64,000 nt of DNA. It comes from Bdellovibrionota bacterium (GTDB taxonomy: Bacteria > Bdellovibrionota > Bdellovibrionia > Bdellovibrionales > JAMPXM01). The DNA lies in contig CAUJGS010000025.1 in assembly GCA_963170185.1 (NCBI GenBank), positions 1 through 64,000 on the forward strand, in the 5' to 3' direction. Positions within the stretch are counted from its first letter, which is position 1. Every line of letters begins with the position of its first letter. A program made the position numbers and the translations under genes. This document shows positions 16,533 to 26,741 of this stretch, one piece after another. Under the pieces are notes generated by a model, which was not told the DNA's origin, searched no databases, and saw only the letters and a list, made by a program, of their open reading frames with translations.

Positions 16533-19500
16533 ATGGATGGACGTTTGCTGAACACCACGAATATGAACCGAGTCCTCGGGCGCCAACTCATGGCACTCGT
16601 GCTGCTTGCCGCCGTTACCGGTTGCCGAGCGGGCGGTGGTGTAACCAACTCGCCAAGCCAAAACACGGTCACCGTTGTCGAGATCCCAACGATCGCCTCG
16701 CCTCTTACGACGCCCCACTATTCGCGAAACGACACTCTCACGATCACCGGTATGTGCATGACTGGCTACACAGTCAGCATCAGCGGTGACGCCAGCGAAA
16801 CCAAGACATGCGAGAACTCGGAATATTCGTTTGATGTTTTAAAAGTTCTAGATGGTCTTTATACATTTCAGATTTCACAAACAGGCAGCAACGGCACCAC
16901 GTCGGCCGGCGCACCGCTTGTATGGGTGAAAAAGACCAGTGTTCCACCCCCGACAATCACCACCCCTTCGAGTTCTCCTTTCCCATCGGCACAAGGTACT
17001 TTGACGATCGTCGGCGGTTGCGAAACCGGGTCGACAATTGCGTTGTCCGGAGATAGCGCGGGCACGGTTACTTGCGCAAATTCACTTTTCGCGTTCAGCG
17101 TTCCCAAAGTAGCTGACGGCGACTACAGCTTTCAGATTATGCAGACCGATCGTGCCGGCAACACGGCAAGTTCGAACCTTGTTTGGCACAAATACGGAAT
17201 CTCCGTGACGCCAAATAATCCATCGCTAGTCGTAGCCACCCAGCAGGCCCTTACCATCACCGGTGGTTCCGGCTCCTATGCGGTGAACGTCACGTCAAAT
17301 AACTCCGGTGGGTCCTACAACGCAATGACTCGTGTTTACACCACCGGTACTTTGGCCGGCGTCAACGACACCCTTCAGATTTCAGACACACTTGGCGCCG
17401 CACGCACTTTAACCATCACCACAGTGCCCGGCCCAGTCGATCACTTTTCGCTGCCGACAATCAATGGCGACGCCCAGGTGAAACCCGTCGGACAGCAGCT
17501 GGATGACGATCTTTCCATTAAAGTCGTCGATCGCTTTGAGAACGGGATTTCGAACTACCAAGTTTATTTCCATGTCGTCGACGGCGACAGCCGCGTCGTC
17601 GGCAATCCCGTAAGAACCACCAATGCCCAAGGGATCGCGAGCGTACCGGTGCGTACCGGATTCAGCAGCACAAAAAACGAGATCCTAATTAAACCGCTAT
17701 CGGGCTCACTCCCCGACCTAGCTGCCACCGGTAGAACGACTGTCACCATGACTCAAACCACGACGACTTCTGGTAAGGGACCACTGGGAACCGTGTTCAA
17801 TGTCGGCTCTTCTCCTAGCACAACCGCAGTCGTCGACCTAAACGGCGACGGCTATCGCGATGTCATCGTGCTAAACTCCGGTGAGCCAAGCATCGGAATC
17901 TTGCTGGGAAAAGGAAACGGTCTTTTCAATAACATGACCCGTATCACCGGCGTTTGTAATACGCCGACAGGGTTCACTGTTGGAAGTTTCAACTCCAACA
18001 TCGACACCTTTCTCGACATCGCCGTTTCGTGTGGCGGGTCCGACTCGATCGTGGTCTATACCGGACGAGGCGATGGCACTTTCAACACGCCACCGACAGT
18101 GATTTCGACCGCACCCAATGCCACGATTCCTCTTGCTATCGTGAGCGGCGATTTCAACAAAGACGGTCGACTCGATCTTGCGATCGCATCCACAGGCGGA
18201 TCCGTTGTCGCGACCTACACCGGCAACGGAAACGGCGGGTTTGCCGGTGAACAGATTTTCAACGTTGGCCTTTCTCCCAACTCTCTTGCGGTGGTTGATC
18301 TCGACAAGGATGGAAATCTCGACATCGTCGCTTCCAACGCCGGAGACAACACCTTGAGCGTGTTAAACGGCGACGGCACCGGCGGCTTTGGCCCACAAAT
18401 GACTTACGGCTCCGGAATCGGAGTCGTTTCCATTGCGTCGGCCGATTTCAACAAAGACGGCTGGCCGGATATTGCCGTTGCCGTGAACGGCGAGGACAAC
18501 GTCGCTATTTACCTCAACGATTTAACTGGTCTACTGGAAGCTCCGAACACCAACCCGGTCGGTGTCGGCCCGACATCTTTGACGATCGTAGATTACGACG
18601 GTGATGGAAACGATGATATCGTCGCCGTCACAAATGGCGACAGCATGGTGAGTGTCTTGCCGGGCTTAGGAAACGGAGCCTTTGGTGGCGCAATTTCAAG
18701 ACAAACCGTCATCAATCCCGCGTTCGTGTCTGTCGGTGACGTGAACGGTGACGGAACAAAGGACTTCGTCATATCTGGCGATGGTAAACTCGATGTCGTA
18801 CTGGTATTTGCTGGCGGAACGATAGGACTCGCGGTCGACACCGGAGCAAATCCGGTCGATGCCGTTTTTGCTCGATTCGATGACGATATCTACCTCGACA
18901 TGGCTGTGATCAACAGCGGCTCCAACAGTGTTCAAATCTTCCGCAGCGACGGCAAAGGTCGTTTCACCCTGATTACAACCATGGGGACAGGTGTCACTCC
19001 TATCGCACTAAAAACCGCGGACTTCAATCACGACGGACACATCGACCTCGTCGTCGCGAACAACGGAAATTCCAGCGTTCGAGTTTACCTCGGAAAAGGC
19101 GACGGCACGTTTGAGACACCTCTCGACTTCACGACCGCTTCCGGTCCTTCGGGAATCGCTATCCAAGACTTCAATGGCGATGGCTACGATGATCTCGCTG
19201 TCACCGGATCCAACGCCAATCGTGTCAGCATACTCCTTGGACTGGGTGACGGAACGTTCGGAACAAAAGTCGATTACATGACGGGTTCGAGTCCGACAGG
19301 CATCACGACCATTGACCTCAACGAGGATCAAGTTCCGGACCTTATCACGGCAAACAATTCGAGTAACGACGTCAGCGTACTTATCGGAAACGGCGACGGC
19401 ACGTTCCGCGCAAATGTCGAATACACGGCAGGCAACGGCCCGACTTCCATTGTCTCGGCAGACCTCAACAACGATGGCGTCGGCGACATCGCCGTGCTGA

Positions 19501-19835
19501 ACTCGACCGACGGTACCGTCAGTATCTTGCGTGGACTTGGCGACGGGTCTCTTTCGACCAACTCCGACTTCTCCACCGGTCTTTCCCCAGTCGGCCTTGT
19601 CGTCGGCGACTTCAATGGCGACACGAGACTGGATCTCGCCACAGGAAACGGCGCAAGCCTCGGTTTCACGACCTTGTACGGAGCAGGCAACGGTCAGTTC
19701 AACGTTTCCAACAGCTTCTCTTCCGAATATCCGGTCAATGGCATCGCGACGGGCGACGTCAACGGTGACTACGCCCTGGATATCATTCTGCTCGACAACA
19801 GCGGATCGAAGGCGCACACGTGGCTTGGACAATAG
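16533..19835 (+). CDS. surface lipoprotein with Ig-like domains and 14 FG-GAP/VCBS repeats
   Basis: 1,100 residues. Signal peptide with lipobox (LMALVLLAAVTGC). Two Big-type Ig domains (about 50-130 and 145-225, each with a Cys pair such as CETGSTIALSGDSAGTVTC), two further beta domains to about 400, then 14 FG-GAP/VCBS-type repeats with calcium-binding loops of the form DxNxDGxxD (DLNGDGYRD, DFNKDGRLD, DFNHDGHID, DVNGDYALD). Fourteen would make two seven-bladed propellers, as in integrin alpha heads. AGGA at 16518-16521 supports ATG 16533; ATG 16563 is a second in-frame option directly before the signal peptide. The start is 37 bases after the preceding stop, and the end overlaps the next gene by 16 bases. 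Likely exported to the surface. Confidence 0.85.
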   Translation: MDGRLLNTTNMNRVLGRQLMALVLLAAVTGCRAGGGVTNSPSQNTVTVVEIPTIASPLTTPHYSRNDTLTITGMCMTGYTVSISGDASETKTCENSEYSFDVLKVLDGLYTFQISQTGSNGTTSAGAPLVWVKKTSVPPPTITTPSSSPFPSAQGTLTIVGGCETGSTIALSGDSAGTVTCANSLFAFSVPKVADGDYSFQIMQTDRAGNTASSNLVWHKYGISVTPNNPSLVVATQQALTITGGSGSYAVNVTSNNSGGSYNAMTRVYTTGTLAGVNDTLQISDTLGAARTLTITTVPGPVDHFSLPTINGDAQVKPVGQQLDDDLSIKVVDRFENGISNYQVYFHVVDGDSRVVGNPVRTTNAQGIASVPVRTGFSSTKNEILIKPLSGSLPDLAATGRTTVTMTQTTTTSGKGPLGTVFNVGSSPSTTAVVDLNGDGYRDVIVLNSGEPSIGILLGKGNGLFNNMTRITGVCNTPTGFTVGSFNSNIDTFLDIAVSCGGSDSIVVYTGRGDGTFNTPPTVISTAPNATIPLAIVSGDFNKDGRLDLAIASTGGSVVATYTGNGNGGFAGEQIFNVGLSPNSLAVVDLDKDGNLDIVASNAGDNTLSVLNGDGTGGFGPQMTYGSGIGVVSIASADFNKDGWPDIAVAVNGEDNVAIYLNDLTGLLEAPNTNPVGVGPTSLTIVDYDGDGNDDIVAVTNGDSMVSVLPGLGNGAFGGAISRQTVINPAFVSVGDVNGDGTKDFVISGDGKLDVVLVFAGGTIGLAVDTGANPVDAVFARFDDDIYLDMAVINSGSNSVQIFRSDGKGRFTLITTMGTGVTPIALKTADFNHDGHIDLVVANNGNSSVRVYLGKGDGTFETPLDFTTASGPSGIAIQDFNGDGYDDLAVTGSNANRVSILLGLGDGTFGTKVDYMTGSSPTGITTIDLNEDQVPDLITANNSSNDVSVLIGNGDGTFRANVEYTAGNGPTSIVSADLNNDGVGDIAVLNSTDGTVSILRGLGDGSLSTNSDFSTGLSPVGLVVGDFNGDTRLDLATGNGASLGFTTLYGAGNGQFNVSNSFSSEYPVNGIATGDVNGDYALDIILLDNSGSKAHTWLGQ

Positions 19836-22800
19836 CACGCCTTCCCCTATGTATAGCTCTTTTGGGAGCCGCTTTTTCAACGGGATGTTTGGGAGGCGGA
19901 GGAGGCGGATCTTCGAGTCAACAAAGCCTGGGTAGCGTCCAATATCTCGGACATTCGGTTTCTACCTACGATTCACTGACGGCAACCATAAAAGCCCAAG
20001 GCCTTCTCAATATTTCCGGCGTCACCGATCTCAATGAAATTCAGATCTATTCGGACTCACAGTGTTTGCTAAACAGAGTGGGACACGGACTTCATCGTGA
20101 CTTCTCGGCCGACGGAATCGATGTCACTCTTCCAAGCACGGCCATCACGGATCTCTATCTCTCAACGAATACTTCGAAAACTTGCTACTATTTCTTTCAG
20201 TACGTTCCGAAGTACGACGCACCACCGGCGCCGGTATTCGGCTCGACAAGCCCCGCCTCACCATCGCGAGTCACGTTTCGTCCGTATATTTCCGGCGAAG
20301 TTTCACCCGCGACACTTTCGGTTCGGTTTTACCTCGATAACGCCTGTACGGTATCGGCCGGAACCGGGACCGCAAGTCAGTTCAAGACAACAGGCATTCA
20401 ACTCACTTTGCAGCCAGAAACAGATAACGAAATTTTCGCCATCGCGGCCGACGCGTTTGGAAAGTCCTCTGCCTGTGCGCCATTGACTCGGTTTCTTCAC
20501 GACTCCAACGGTCCAAACCCTCCCGTCTACGTCTCAACGACGCCGGTCTCTCCGTCGGGAGCATCGGCCACTCCCTTGATTAAGGGAACCGTCACCATGG
20601 AAACCCAGACGGTCTCGATATACACAGATGCGTCCTGCACACTGGAGACCGCCGCCGGAACCGCGGAGGACTTCCGCACGACAGGCATCCAGGTGACGGC
20701 AGCGCCAAACACGTCGACTTCTTATTACGCGATCGCGGTCGACGACAAAATGGTTCCATCTGACTGCACGTTCCTCACGATCTTCACACACGACGCCGTC
20801 GCACCAAACGCTCCGATCTTTGCGACCATCACGCCGATCTCGCCTTCTAAAACAACTCTCGTTCCACGCATTGCCGGCACGGCCTCTTCCGATACTCAGC
20901 AAGTCCGACTTTTTAGCAACGCGACCTGCACGACGATGATCGGATCAGGTACGAAAGCTGTTTTCGAAGCCGCCGGAATTCCAGCCGGTGTTCAAGCAAA
21001 CGAGATCACGACTATTTACGGTGTCGCAGTCGACGCCGCCGGAAATCTCTCCGCGTGTTCTCAATTGACTTCTTTTGAACACGACACGATTCCGCCCGAT
21101 CCTCCTATTTTCGGTCTCTCAATCCCGGCCTCTCCGAACAATCAATCCACGACTCCCTATCTTCAGGGCACTTCCGATATCAGCGCGGTCAACGTTCGTT
21201 TTTACAACGACGAAAACTGTACGAGTCTCATCGGCAGCGGCTCTACCGCCGCATTCGAATCTCCCGGCATTCAGGTTACCGTTGCAGGTAACACCACAAC
21301 TACGCTTTATGCGACTTCCGATGATGCCGCTGGCAACACATCAGTGTGCTCGGCACTCTCCAACTACGCTCACTCGACTCTTCCCGCTCCGGCACCCGGA
21401 TTCTTTCAGGCCACACCGCAATCACCGACGAGAATCACAAACCGTCCGTATATCATCGGAACCGCCGCCAGTACGGTCACAAAGGTCACGCTGTATAGCG
21501 ATGCCGCGTGTACCGGAAACCTCGGATCGGCAAGCCGATCGTTTTTTGTAACTTCAGGCGTGCAGGCCACCGTCGCAATGAACTCGCAAAGCTCGCTTTA
21601 TGCGATCTCGGAGGACGTGTATGGCAACGTCTCCGGATGCACCTTCATGACGAATTACATTCACAATACGATTCCTCCACTTAACCCTGTATTCACCTCG
21701 GTAACGCCGCTTTCGCCCAACAACCAATCCACCTCGCCCGTGATTCGCGGAAATCTTATCTTCGACCCGGGAAACGTTCTTCAGCCGAACGAAGTTTCTC
21801 TCTACGACGGCTTTTTATGCTTGAACAAAATCGGAACCGGAACACCCGCGGAATTTCAAGGAGCAGGGCTCACAGCTTCGCTTCCGGCAAACACAGCTTC
21901 GTCTGTCTACGCTCGAGTTTTTGATGCCGCAGGAAATATGAGCGATTGCACGCACATGACGGATTACATTCACGACGCCCTCGTACCAGGTCGTCCCGTC
22001 CTCGCCAGTATCAACCCGGGCACGCCGTCCTATAGCGCAAACACCGTCATGGTTGGCGCGGTGGGAACCACTCTCGACTTCTTGCCTCCGACAAATATGG
22101 TCGTGTACGACGACTCCAGCTGCCAATCGATTCTTAAATCCGCGCCTGTTTCACAGTTCACCGCAGGCACCTATACGCTGAACGTCGCCAAGAACACGAC
22201 CACAACTCTTTACGGTGCGATCTTTAACGAAGTCGGAACGGCTTCTCCTTGTACACTTCTAGTAAACTACCTGCACTCCGACGTTGGCCCGTCAAACCTT
22301 GGCGCCTCACAGAGCCTCGACGGTTCGGTGATTCTCAACTGGATGCCCGACACCGTCGCTCGTCCAGTGCCGACCTACGAGGTTCGTCGCTCTTTGCAAT
22401 CTGGAGGGCCATACACGACGATCGCCGAAGGAATCATCGGGACAACCTACACAGACTCCGCGATTTCGAACGGTCAAACCTACTTTTACGTCGTGGCCGC
22501 GAGAAACAACACGGGCGTCACCAAGAACTCGACGGAAACTTCGCACACCGTCAATGTCGCGACACCAAGCCAGCTGATGGGCCTCGCCGCGACTCCGGGG
22601 CCGGCACAGGTTTCTCTCACGTGGATCGGGTCGAGCGAAAACATGACCTATACGGTTCGCAGGTCCACCAACGCCGGAGGTCCTTACTCGGTAGTTGCCG
22701 CCGGATTAACCAACGCTTCTTATATCGATCAGCCGCTCGTGAACAGCACGACCTATTATTATGTCGTGACCGGAACCAACCCCGCCGGTCGTAGCGTCGA

Positions 22801-25800
22801 CTCCAACCAGGCCTCGGCAACGCCGCTTGAAGTCTCCGATGCGCCCACGAATTTGCAGCTCACTCAGGTCGAAAACTCATCGGACTGCGGCGGCTCTTTT
22901 GGAGTTTTGCTGACGTGGACACCGACAAAGCACTTCTCAAGCTTCAGCGTAAACCGCGGCACAAGTGCTTCGGCCAGCACTCCGATTCACAGTACGACCG
23001 GAACAAGCTGGGTCGACTGCAACCCAGCCAACTGGGTCAACGGCGGCGGTCAGGCTGACTACAACTACTACACCGTCACCGCGAACTGGGGCATGCTTCA
23101 ATCGGCGGAGTCCAACAAGGTTGTCTTCGTCAACGATGGCTCCGGCACTCTCCGGGCAAATCCCGGCAACGGGCTCGTCGAGATCACTTGGACCCCTGTT
23201 ACATACTCGTCGAGCTATCGTCTCTATCGATCGACAACGCCGGGAGGACCGTACACTCTGATTACCAACACGGCGAGCACCGCGTACATCGACTCCGCCG
23301 TCGTGAACAATCAATCTTATTTTTATATCATGATGGCGGAGTTCCCCAACGACTCGGCCCTCGGTCGTCAGACTCCGGAAGTCGCGGCGATGCCGGGAGC
23401 AAATCCCGAAGCGCCAACAAACCTGATCGTGAACGTCAACTCAAGCCGTCACCCTGTGTTGAGCTGGACATCTCCGCACGCCTTCAACTACTTCCGTATC
23501 TATCGCGCGAGCAACGCCGGCGGACCATACTCATTAGCGGGAACATCAAATGCCAACACGTTCACCGACACCACGCCGTCAATCGGAATGAATTTCTACC
23601 GAGCCGTAAGAGTCTGGGGCACTTCGGAGTCCGCACCGACAAATACCGTTCAAGTTCGTATCGGTTACCCGACGACAATCAATAGCAACTCGACGACAAC
23701 GGCGATCAACGTGACCTGGTCTTCTGTAGCAGGAGCCGATACGTACACCCTACTTCGATCGCTGACCTCCAACGGACCATACAGTGCCATCGACACCGTC
23801 GCCAATACGACGTATTCCGATACCAGCGTCGTCATCGACACCGGCTATTTCTATGTCGTTCGAGCCAACTTCCCGGATCTCACAGTCGGGCAGCTATCAA
23901 ACGAAGTCTCCGGAGCGCTTTCAAATTCGACGATTCCAACCGGCCTCACCGTTACCGCGACAACACAGTCGAGCGTCACACTCAATTGGCCACGCATCTC
24001 AGGTGCGACTAGTTACAAAATTTTTCGCGCCTCGACCATCAACGGGACGTATCTTCTCGCGGCTCAGCAGTCGAGCATCGGAATCAATATCACTGCTTTG
24101 GCAGGTCTTTCCGAACACTTCTTCAAATACTCTTTTGTGCGAGGCGGAATCGAATCCGTAGCGTCGGAAGCGGTCTCCGCCTACACATGGGCCACTCCAT
24201 CAGCGCCGGTCGTGACCGCCGGAAGTGGCTCAATTGATCTCGGCTGGGGAACCGTATCGGGCTCCAGTTCCTATTCGGTTGAACGCTCGACAGACGGCGA
24301 GACTTTCGGCACGATCGCCTCTGGCCTCACGCTTCCTCAATACACCGATGCAACCGTGGCCAACGGCACGCTCTATCTGTATCGTGTGGTCGCGCACTTC
24401 CCTTCTTCCGACACAAGGACATCCGCCGCTTCTACGGCAGTTACACCGGGACTTGTGCCGCGAGCTCCAACCGGATTGTCGATCACAAAGAATCTCGACG
24501 GCACCGATATCGAACTTTCTTGGGGACCTAGCGCAGGAGCGACATTCTACCGAATTTATCGGTCGACAGTGAATGGCGGTCCCTATACGCAGGTTTCTCA
24601 AACGTCGAACTATCTCAACAACACCGTTAGCGGCCACACTCCCGGCACGAAATACTACTTCGTGGTGGCTGCCGTCATTGGAAGTCTGGAGTCGCCATAC
24701 TCCAATCAGGTTGCGACGATCCCGCTTTCATCACCGAACGCTCCGATCGTCGCTGTGAATGGCGCAAATATCGATATCTCCTGGAGCGCGGTCGCCGGCG
24801 CGACTCAGTATTACGTTCGTCGTGCGACCGATCGAGCCAACTTCGCGACGATTGCAGGCCCCATCGGGGCAACAAACTACACTGACACATCGACCACAGC
24901 TGGGATGACATATTCTTATCGATTCCAACCAGTCGACACTGCCGGCGCTTATCTCGCGGAATCGCTGATTAGCTCCGACATCACGATCGGAGTTCTACCG
25001 GAAACTCCTCAAAACCTTATCGGCGCTTCCTCATCGACAAACTCTATCTCATTAAGCTGGACACAAGTGCCAAACTCGGTGGGATACATCTTGTATCGCT
25101 CGACTGTATCGGGTGGACCCTACTCGCGGATTGCGACGCCTGGAGCAACCAATCACACCGACAACGGACTGACTCCCGGCACGACCTATCACTATGTCGT
25201 TAGCTCGCGCGATCTTTCCGGCAACCGTTCGCTTTATTCGAATCAGGTTTCTATTCGCTTAGCTTCGCAGCCGGCAAACCTCATCGCCACGGCGCTCTCA
25301 GACGTCATCCAGCTCACCTGGAATGCTGTCGGTGGAGCCTCTGGGTACTCGGTCTATAGATCGCTTAATTCGGGCGGCCCCTATGGACGAATCGCTCAAA
25401 CCGTCGCAAGCAATAGTTATCAGGACAATAGCATTCAAAACGACGTCGTCTACTACTACGTCGTACGAGCCGAATTTGGATCGGAACTCTCCCCGCAGTC
25501 GACGGAAGCCAGCGCTATCGGAGTTCGACGCATTAATCTGCAAGTTCCTATCGAACTCGTCGATCAAAGTCTCTCGTCGGATACAAACACTCACGCCTTT
25601 GAACGGACGCTCACGACTTTCGATACATCCCTTTACGATGGAACCGTGACCTATGAGTTCGAGGCCGTGGTTTTAAACGCCGATAGCTCTGCGCGCAACG
25701 TGCGCTTGGTAAATGAAACCGATGCGGTCGTCGGCACTCTTGTCGTTCCTGCCGGAACCAACGAGCGGCGCCGAATGCGAACTACCTTCACACCGACGGT

Positions 25801-26722
25801 TGGTGACCATCGCTATCGCGTGCAGACAGAGGGCACTTCATCCTCCGGTATGCTTGAAGTGACAACCGCTAGGATCCTTGTAACGCAAGTTTCCGCTAGC
25901 AAAACCGCGATTTATATTCCGCTGTTAAGCTCGTCGGCCGGTGCCTACATTGGTGATGCCGACGGTCCGGTGAGTACCGCCAATCAGATGACTTACGAGT
26001 CCCTATCCGCCGCTTCGATATTCCGTCGTGAAGCGTCCAAGTATGCTGAGTTGGTTTCGCAGAACCCATGGCGCCTGGAGACTCTTGTATCGGCAACTGG
26101 AACCACCGTCGGTGCCGTTTCACTTTACAACATCACACGCGCGGACCATGTCGACGACACCGAATCGATGTTCTCAGGATCAAGCGTTCAGCTTTCCGTT
26201 TCTCCGTTTCAAGACGGCGTCACCGGGTTTTCAAGCGCCAACGAGATGGATCTCTATCAAGTAGCGCTTCGCTGCGTAGCCGAATGTGACTCGGGCCAGG
26301 CTCGTCTTTACAAAGCAGGTCTTTGGGTTTATTTGAAAAACCTCGACAAGGCGCAGGTGATTTTCCGTATCGGCCTCGGTGCAACTCCCTCGTCACCAAC
26401 AAACTATGAGCATCAGCGCACTCGCATCAACCTCAGTCAGTTCTCGAACCCAGTTTCCTACTTCCAGGCAACAGCGACGATTCTTGCCGGTATGAGTTCT
26501 GGAACAGTTTGGTTGAGCGATGTCGGCAACGAGGACTTTGGCCTCACAAGCCCGACCCTCGTGCCTTCATCCGAGCTCACCGTGAATTCCAACACGAAGT
26601 CTTTATATCGATCGCCGGCACTCGCGCCGACATCAGACCACCGCTTTGTTCCAAGCGTTGATCCCGGAAGCGCCATGCTTCAGATCACCGATAGCGCGAT
26701 CGTTATAGACGTCAGCCACTAA
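19820..26722 (+). CDS. 2300-residue surface lipoprotein with eight Cys-paired Ig-like and twelve FN3 domains
   Basis: Starts at GTG 19820 inside the end of the preceding gene (16-base overlap). Signal peptide LPLCIALLGAAFSTGC is followed by a Gly/Ser linker (GGGGGG). The N-terminal 830 residues hold about eight repeats with the pattern PxxPxF-TPxSPS, a mid-repeat Cys in DxxCT, GTG..F, and a second Cys before LT or MT, ending FxHD. Then come twelve FN3 domains of about 85 residues with the recurrent YRS-GGPY and YYYVV elements, then a 400-residue C-terminal part of beta type with no recognised family (GTVTYEFEAVVLNADSSA, YQVALRCVAECDSG). The product is most likely anchored in the outer membrane and facing outward. 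The FN3 units are diverged from each other, so this is an old expansion. Confidence 0.85.
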   Translation: MAWTIARLPLCIALLGAAFSTGCLGGGGGGSSSQQSLGSVQYLGHSVSTYDSLTATIKAQGLLNISGVTDLNEIQIYSDSQCLLNRVGHGLHRDFSADGIDVTLPSTAITDLYLSTNTSKTCYYFFQYVPKYDAPPAPVFGSTSPASPSRVTFRPYISGEVSPATLSVRFYLDNACTVSAGTGTASQFKTTGIQLTLQPETDNEIFAIAADAFGKSSACAPLTRFLHDSNGPNPPVYVSTTPVSPSGASATPLIKGTVTMETQTVSIYTDASCTLETAAGTAEDFRTTGIQVTAAPNTSTSYYAIAVDDKMVPSDCTFLTIFTHDAVAPNAPIFATITPISPSKTTLVPRIAGTASSDTQQVRLFSNATCTTMIGSGTKAVFEAAGIPAGVQANEITTIYGVAVDAAGNLSACSQLTSFEHDTIPPDPPIFGLSIPASPNNQSTTPYLQGTSDISAVNVRFYNDENCTSLIGSGSTAAFESPGIQVTVAGNTTTTLYATSDDAAGNTSVCSALSNYAHSTLPAPAPGFFQATPQSPTRITNRPYIIGTAASTVTKVTLYSDAACTGNLGSASRSFFVTSGVQATVAMNSQSSLYAISEDVYGNVSGCTFMTNYIHNTIPPLNPVFTSVTPLSPNNQSTSPVIRGNLIFDPGNVLQPNEVSLYDGFLCLNKIGTGTPAEFQGAGLTASLPANTASSVYARVFDAAGNMSDCTHMTDYIHDALVPGRPVLASINPGTPSYSANTVMVGAVGTTLDFLPPTNMVVYDDSSCQSILKSAPVSQFTAGTYTLNVAKNTTTTLYGAIFNEVGTASPCTLLVNYLHSDVGPSNLGASQSLDGSVILNWMPDTVARPVPTYEVRRSLQSGGPYTTIAEGIIGTTYTDSAISNGQTYFYVVAARNNTGVTKNSTETSHTVNVATPSQLMGLAATPGPAQVSLTWIGSSENMTYTVRRSTNAGGPYSVVAAGLTNASYIDQPLVNSTTYYYVVTGTNPAGRSVDSNQASATPLEVSDAPTNLQLTQVENSSDCGGSFGVLLTWTPTKHFSSFSVNRGTSASASTPIHSTTGTSWVDCNPANWVNGGGQADYNYYTVTANWGMLQSAESNKVVFVNDGSGTLRANPGNGLVEITWTPVTYSSSYRLYRSTTPGGPYTLITNTASTAYIDSAVVNNQSYFYIMMAEFPNDSALGRQTPEVAAMPGANPEAPTNLIVNVNSSRHPVLSWTSPHAFNYFRIYRASNAGGPYSLAGTSNANTFTDTTPSIGMNFYRAVRVWGTSESAPTNTVQVRIGYPTTINSNSTTTAINVTWSSVAGADTYTLLRSLTSNGPYSAIDTVANTTYSDTSVVIDTGYFYVVRANFPDLTVGQLSNEVSGALSNSTIPTGLTVTATTQSSVTLNWPRISGATSYKIFRASTINGTYLLAAQQSSIGINITALAGLSEHFFKYSFVRGGIESVASEAVSAYTWATPSAPVVTAGSGSIDLGWGTVSGSSSYSVERSTDGETFGTIASGLTLPQYTDATVANGTLYLYRVVAHFPSSDTRTSAASTAVTPGLVPRAPTGLSITKNLDGTDIELSWGPSAGATFYRIYRSTVNGGPYTQVSQTSNYLNNTVSGHTPGTKYYFVVAAVIGSLESPYSNQVATIPLSSPNAPIVAVNGANIDISWSAVAGATQYYVRRATDRANFATIAGPIGATNYTDTSTTAGMTYSYRFQPVDTAGAYLAESLISSDITIGVLPETPQNLIGASSSTNSISLSWTQVPNSVGYILYRSTVSGGPYSRIATPGATNHTDNGLTPGTTYHYVVSSRDLSGNRSLYSNQVSIRLASQPANLIATALSDVIQLTWNAVGGASGYSVYRSLNSGGPYGRIAQTVASNSYQDNSIQNDVVYYYVVRAEFGSELSPQSTEASAIGVRRINLQVPIELVDQSLSSDTNTHAFERTLTTFDTSLYDGTVTYEFEAVVLNADSSARNVRLVNETDAVVGTLVVPAGTNERRRMRTTFTPTVGDHRYRVQTEGTSSSGMLEVTTARILVTQVSASKTAIYIPLLSSSAGAYIGDADGPVSTANQMTYESLSAASIFRREASKYAELVSQNPWRLETLVSATGTTVGAVSLYNITRADHVDDTESMFSGSSVQLSVSPFQDGVTGFSSANEMDLYQVALRCVAECDSGQARLYKAGLWVYLKNLDKAQVIFRIGLGATPSSPTNYEHQRTRINLSQFSNPVSYFQATATILAGMSSGTVWLSDVGNEDFGLTSPTLVPSSELTVNSNTKSLYRSPALAPTSDHRFVPSVDPGSAMLQITDSAIVIDVSH

Positions 26723-26741
26723 AATCGAGCAAATGGGCTGA

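Noticed and set aside
19008-19880. 290-codon frame antisense to the FG-GAP region
   Set aside because: Composition mirrors the repeat gene; no independent support.
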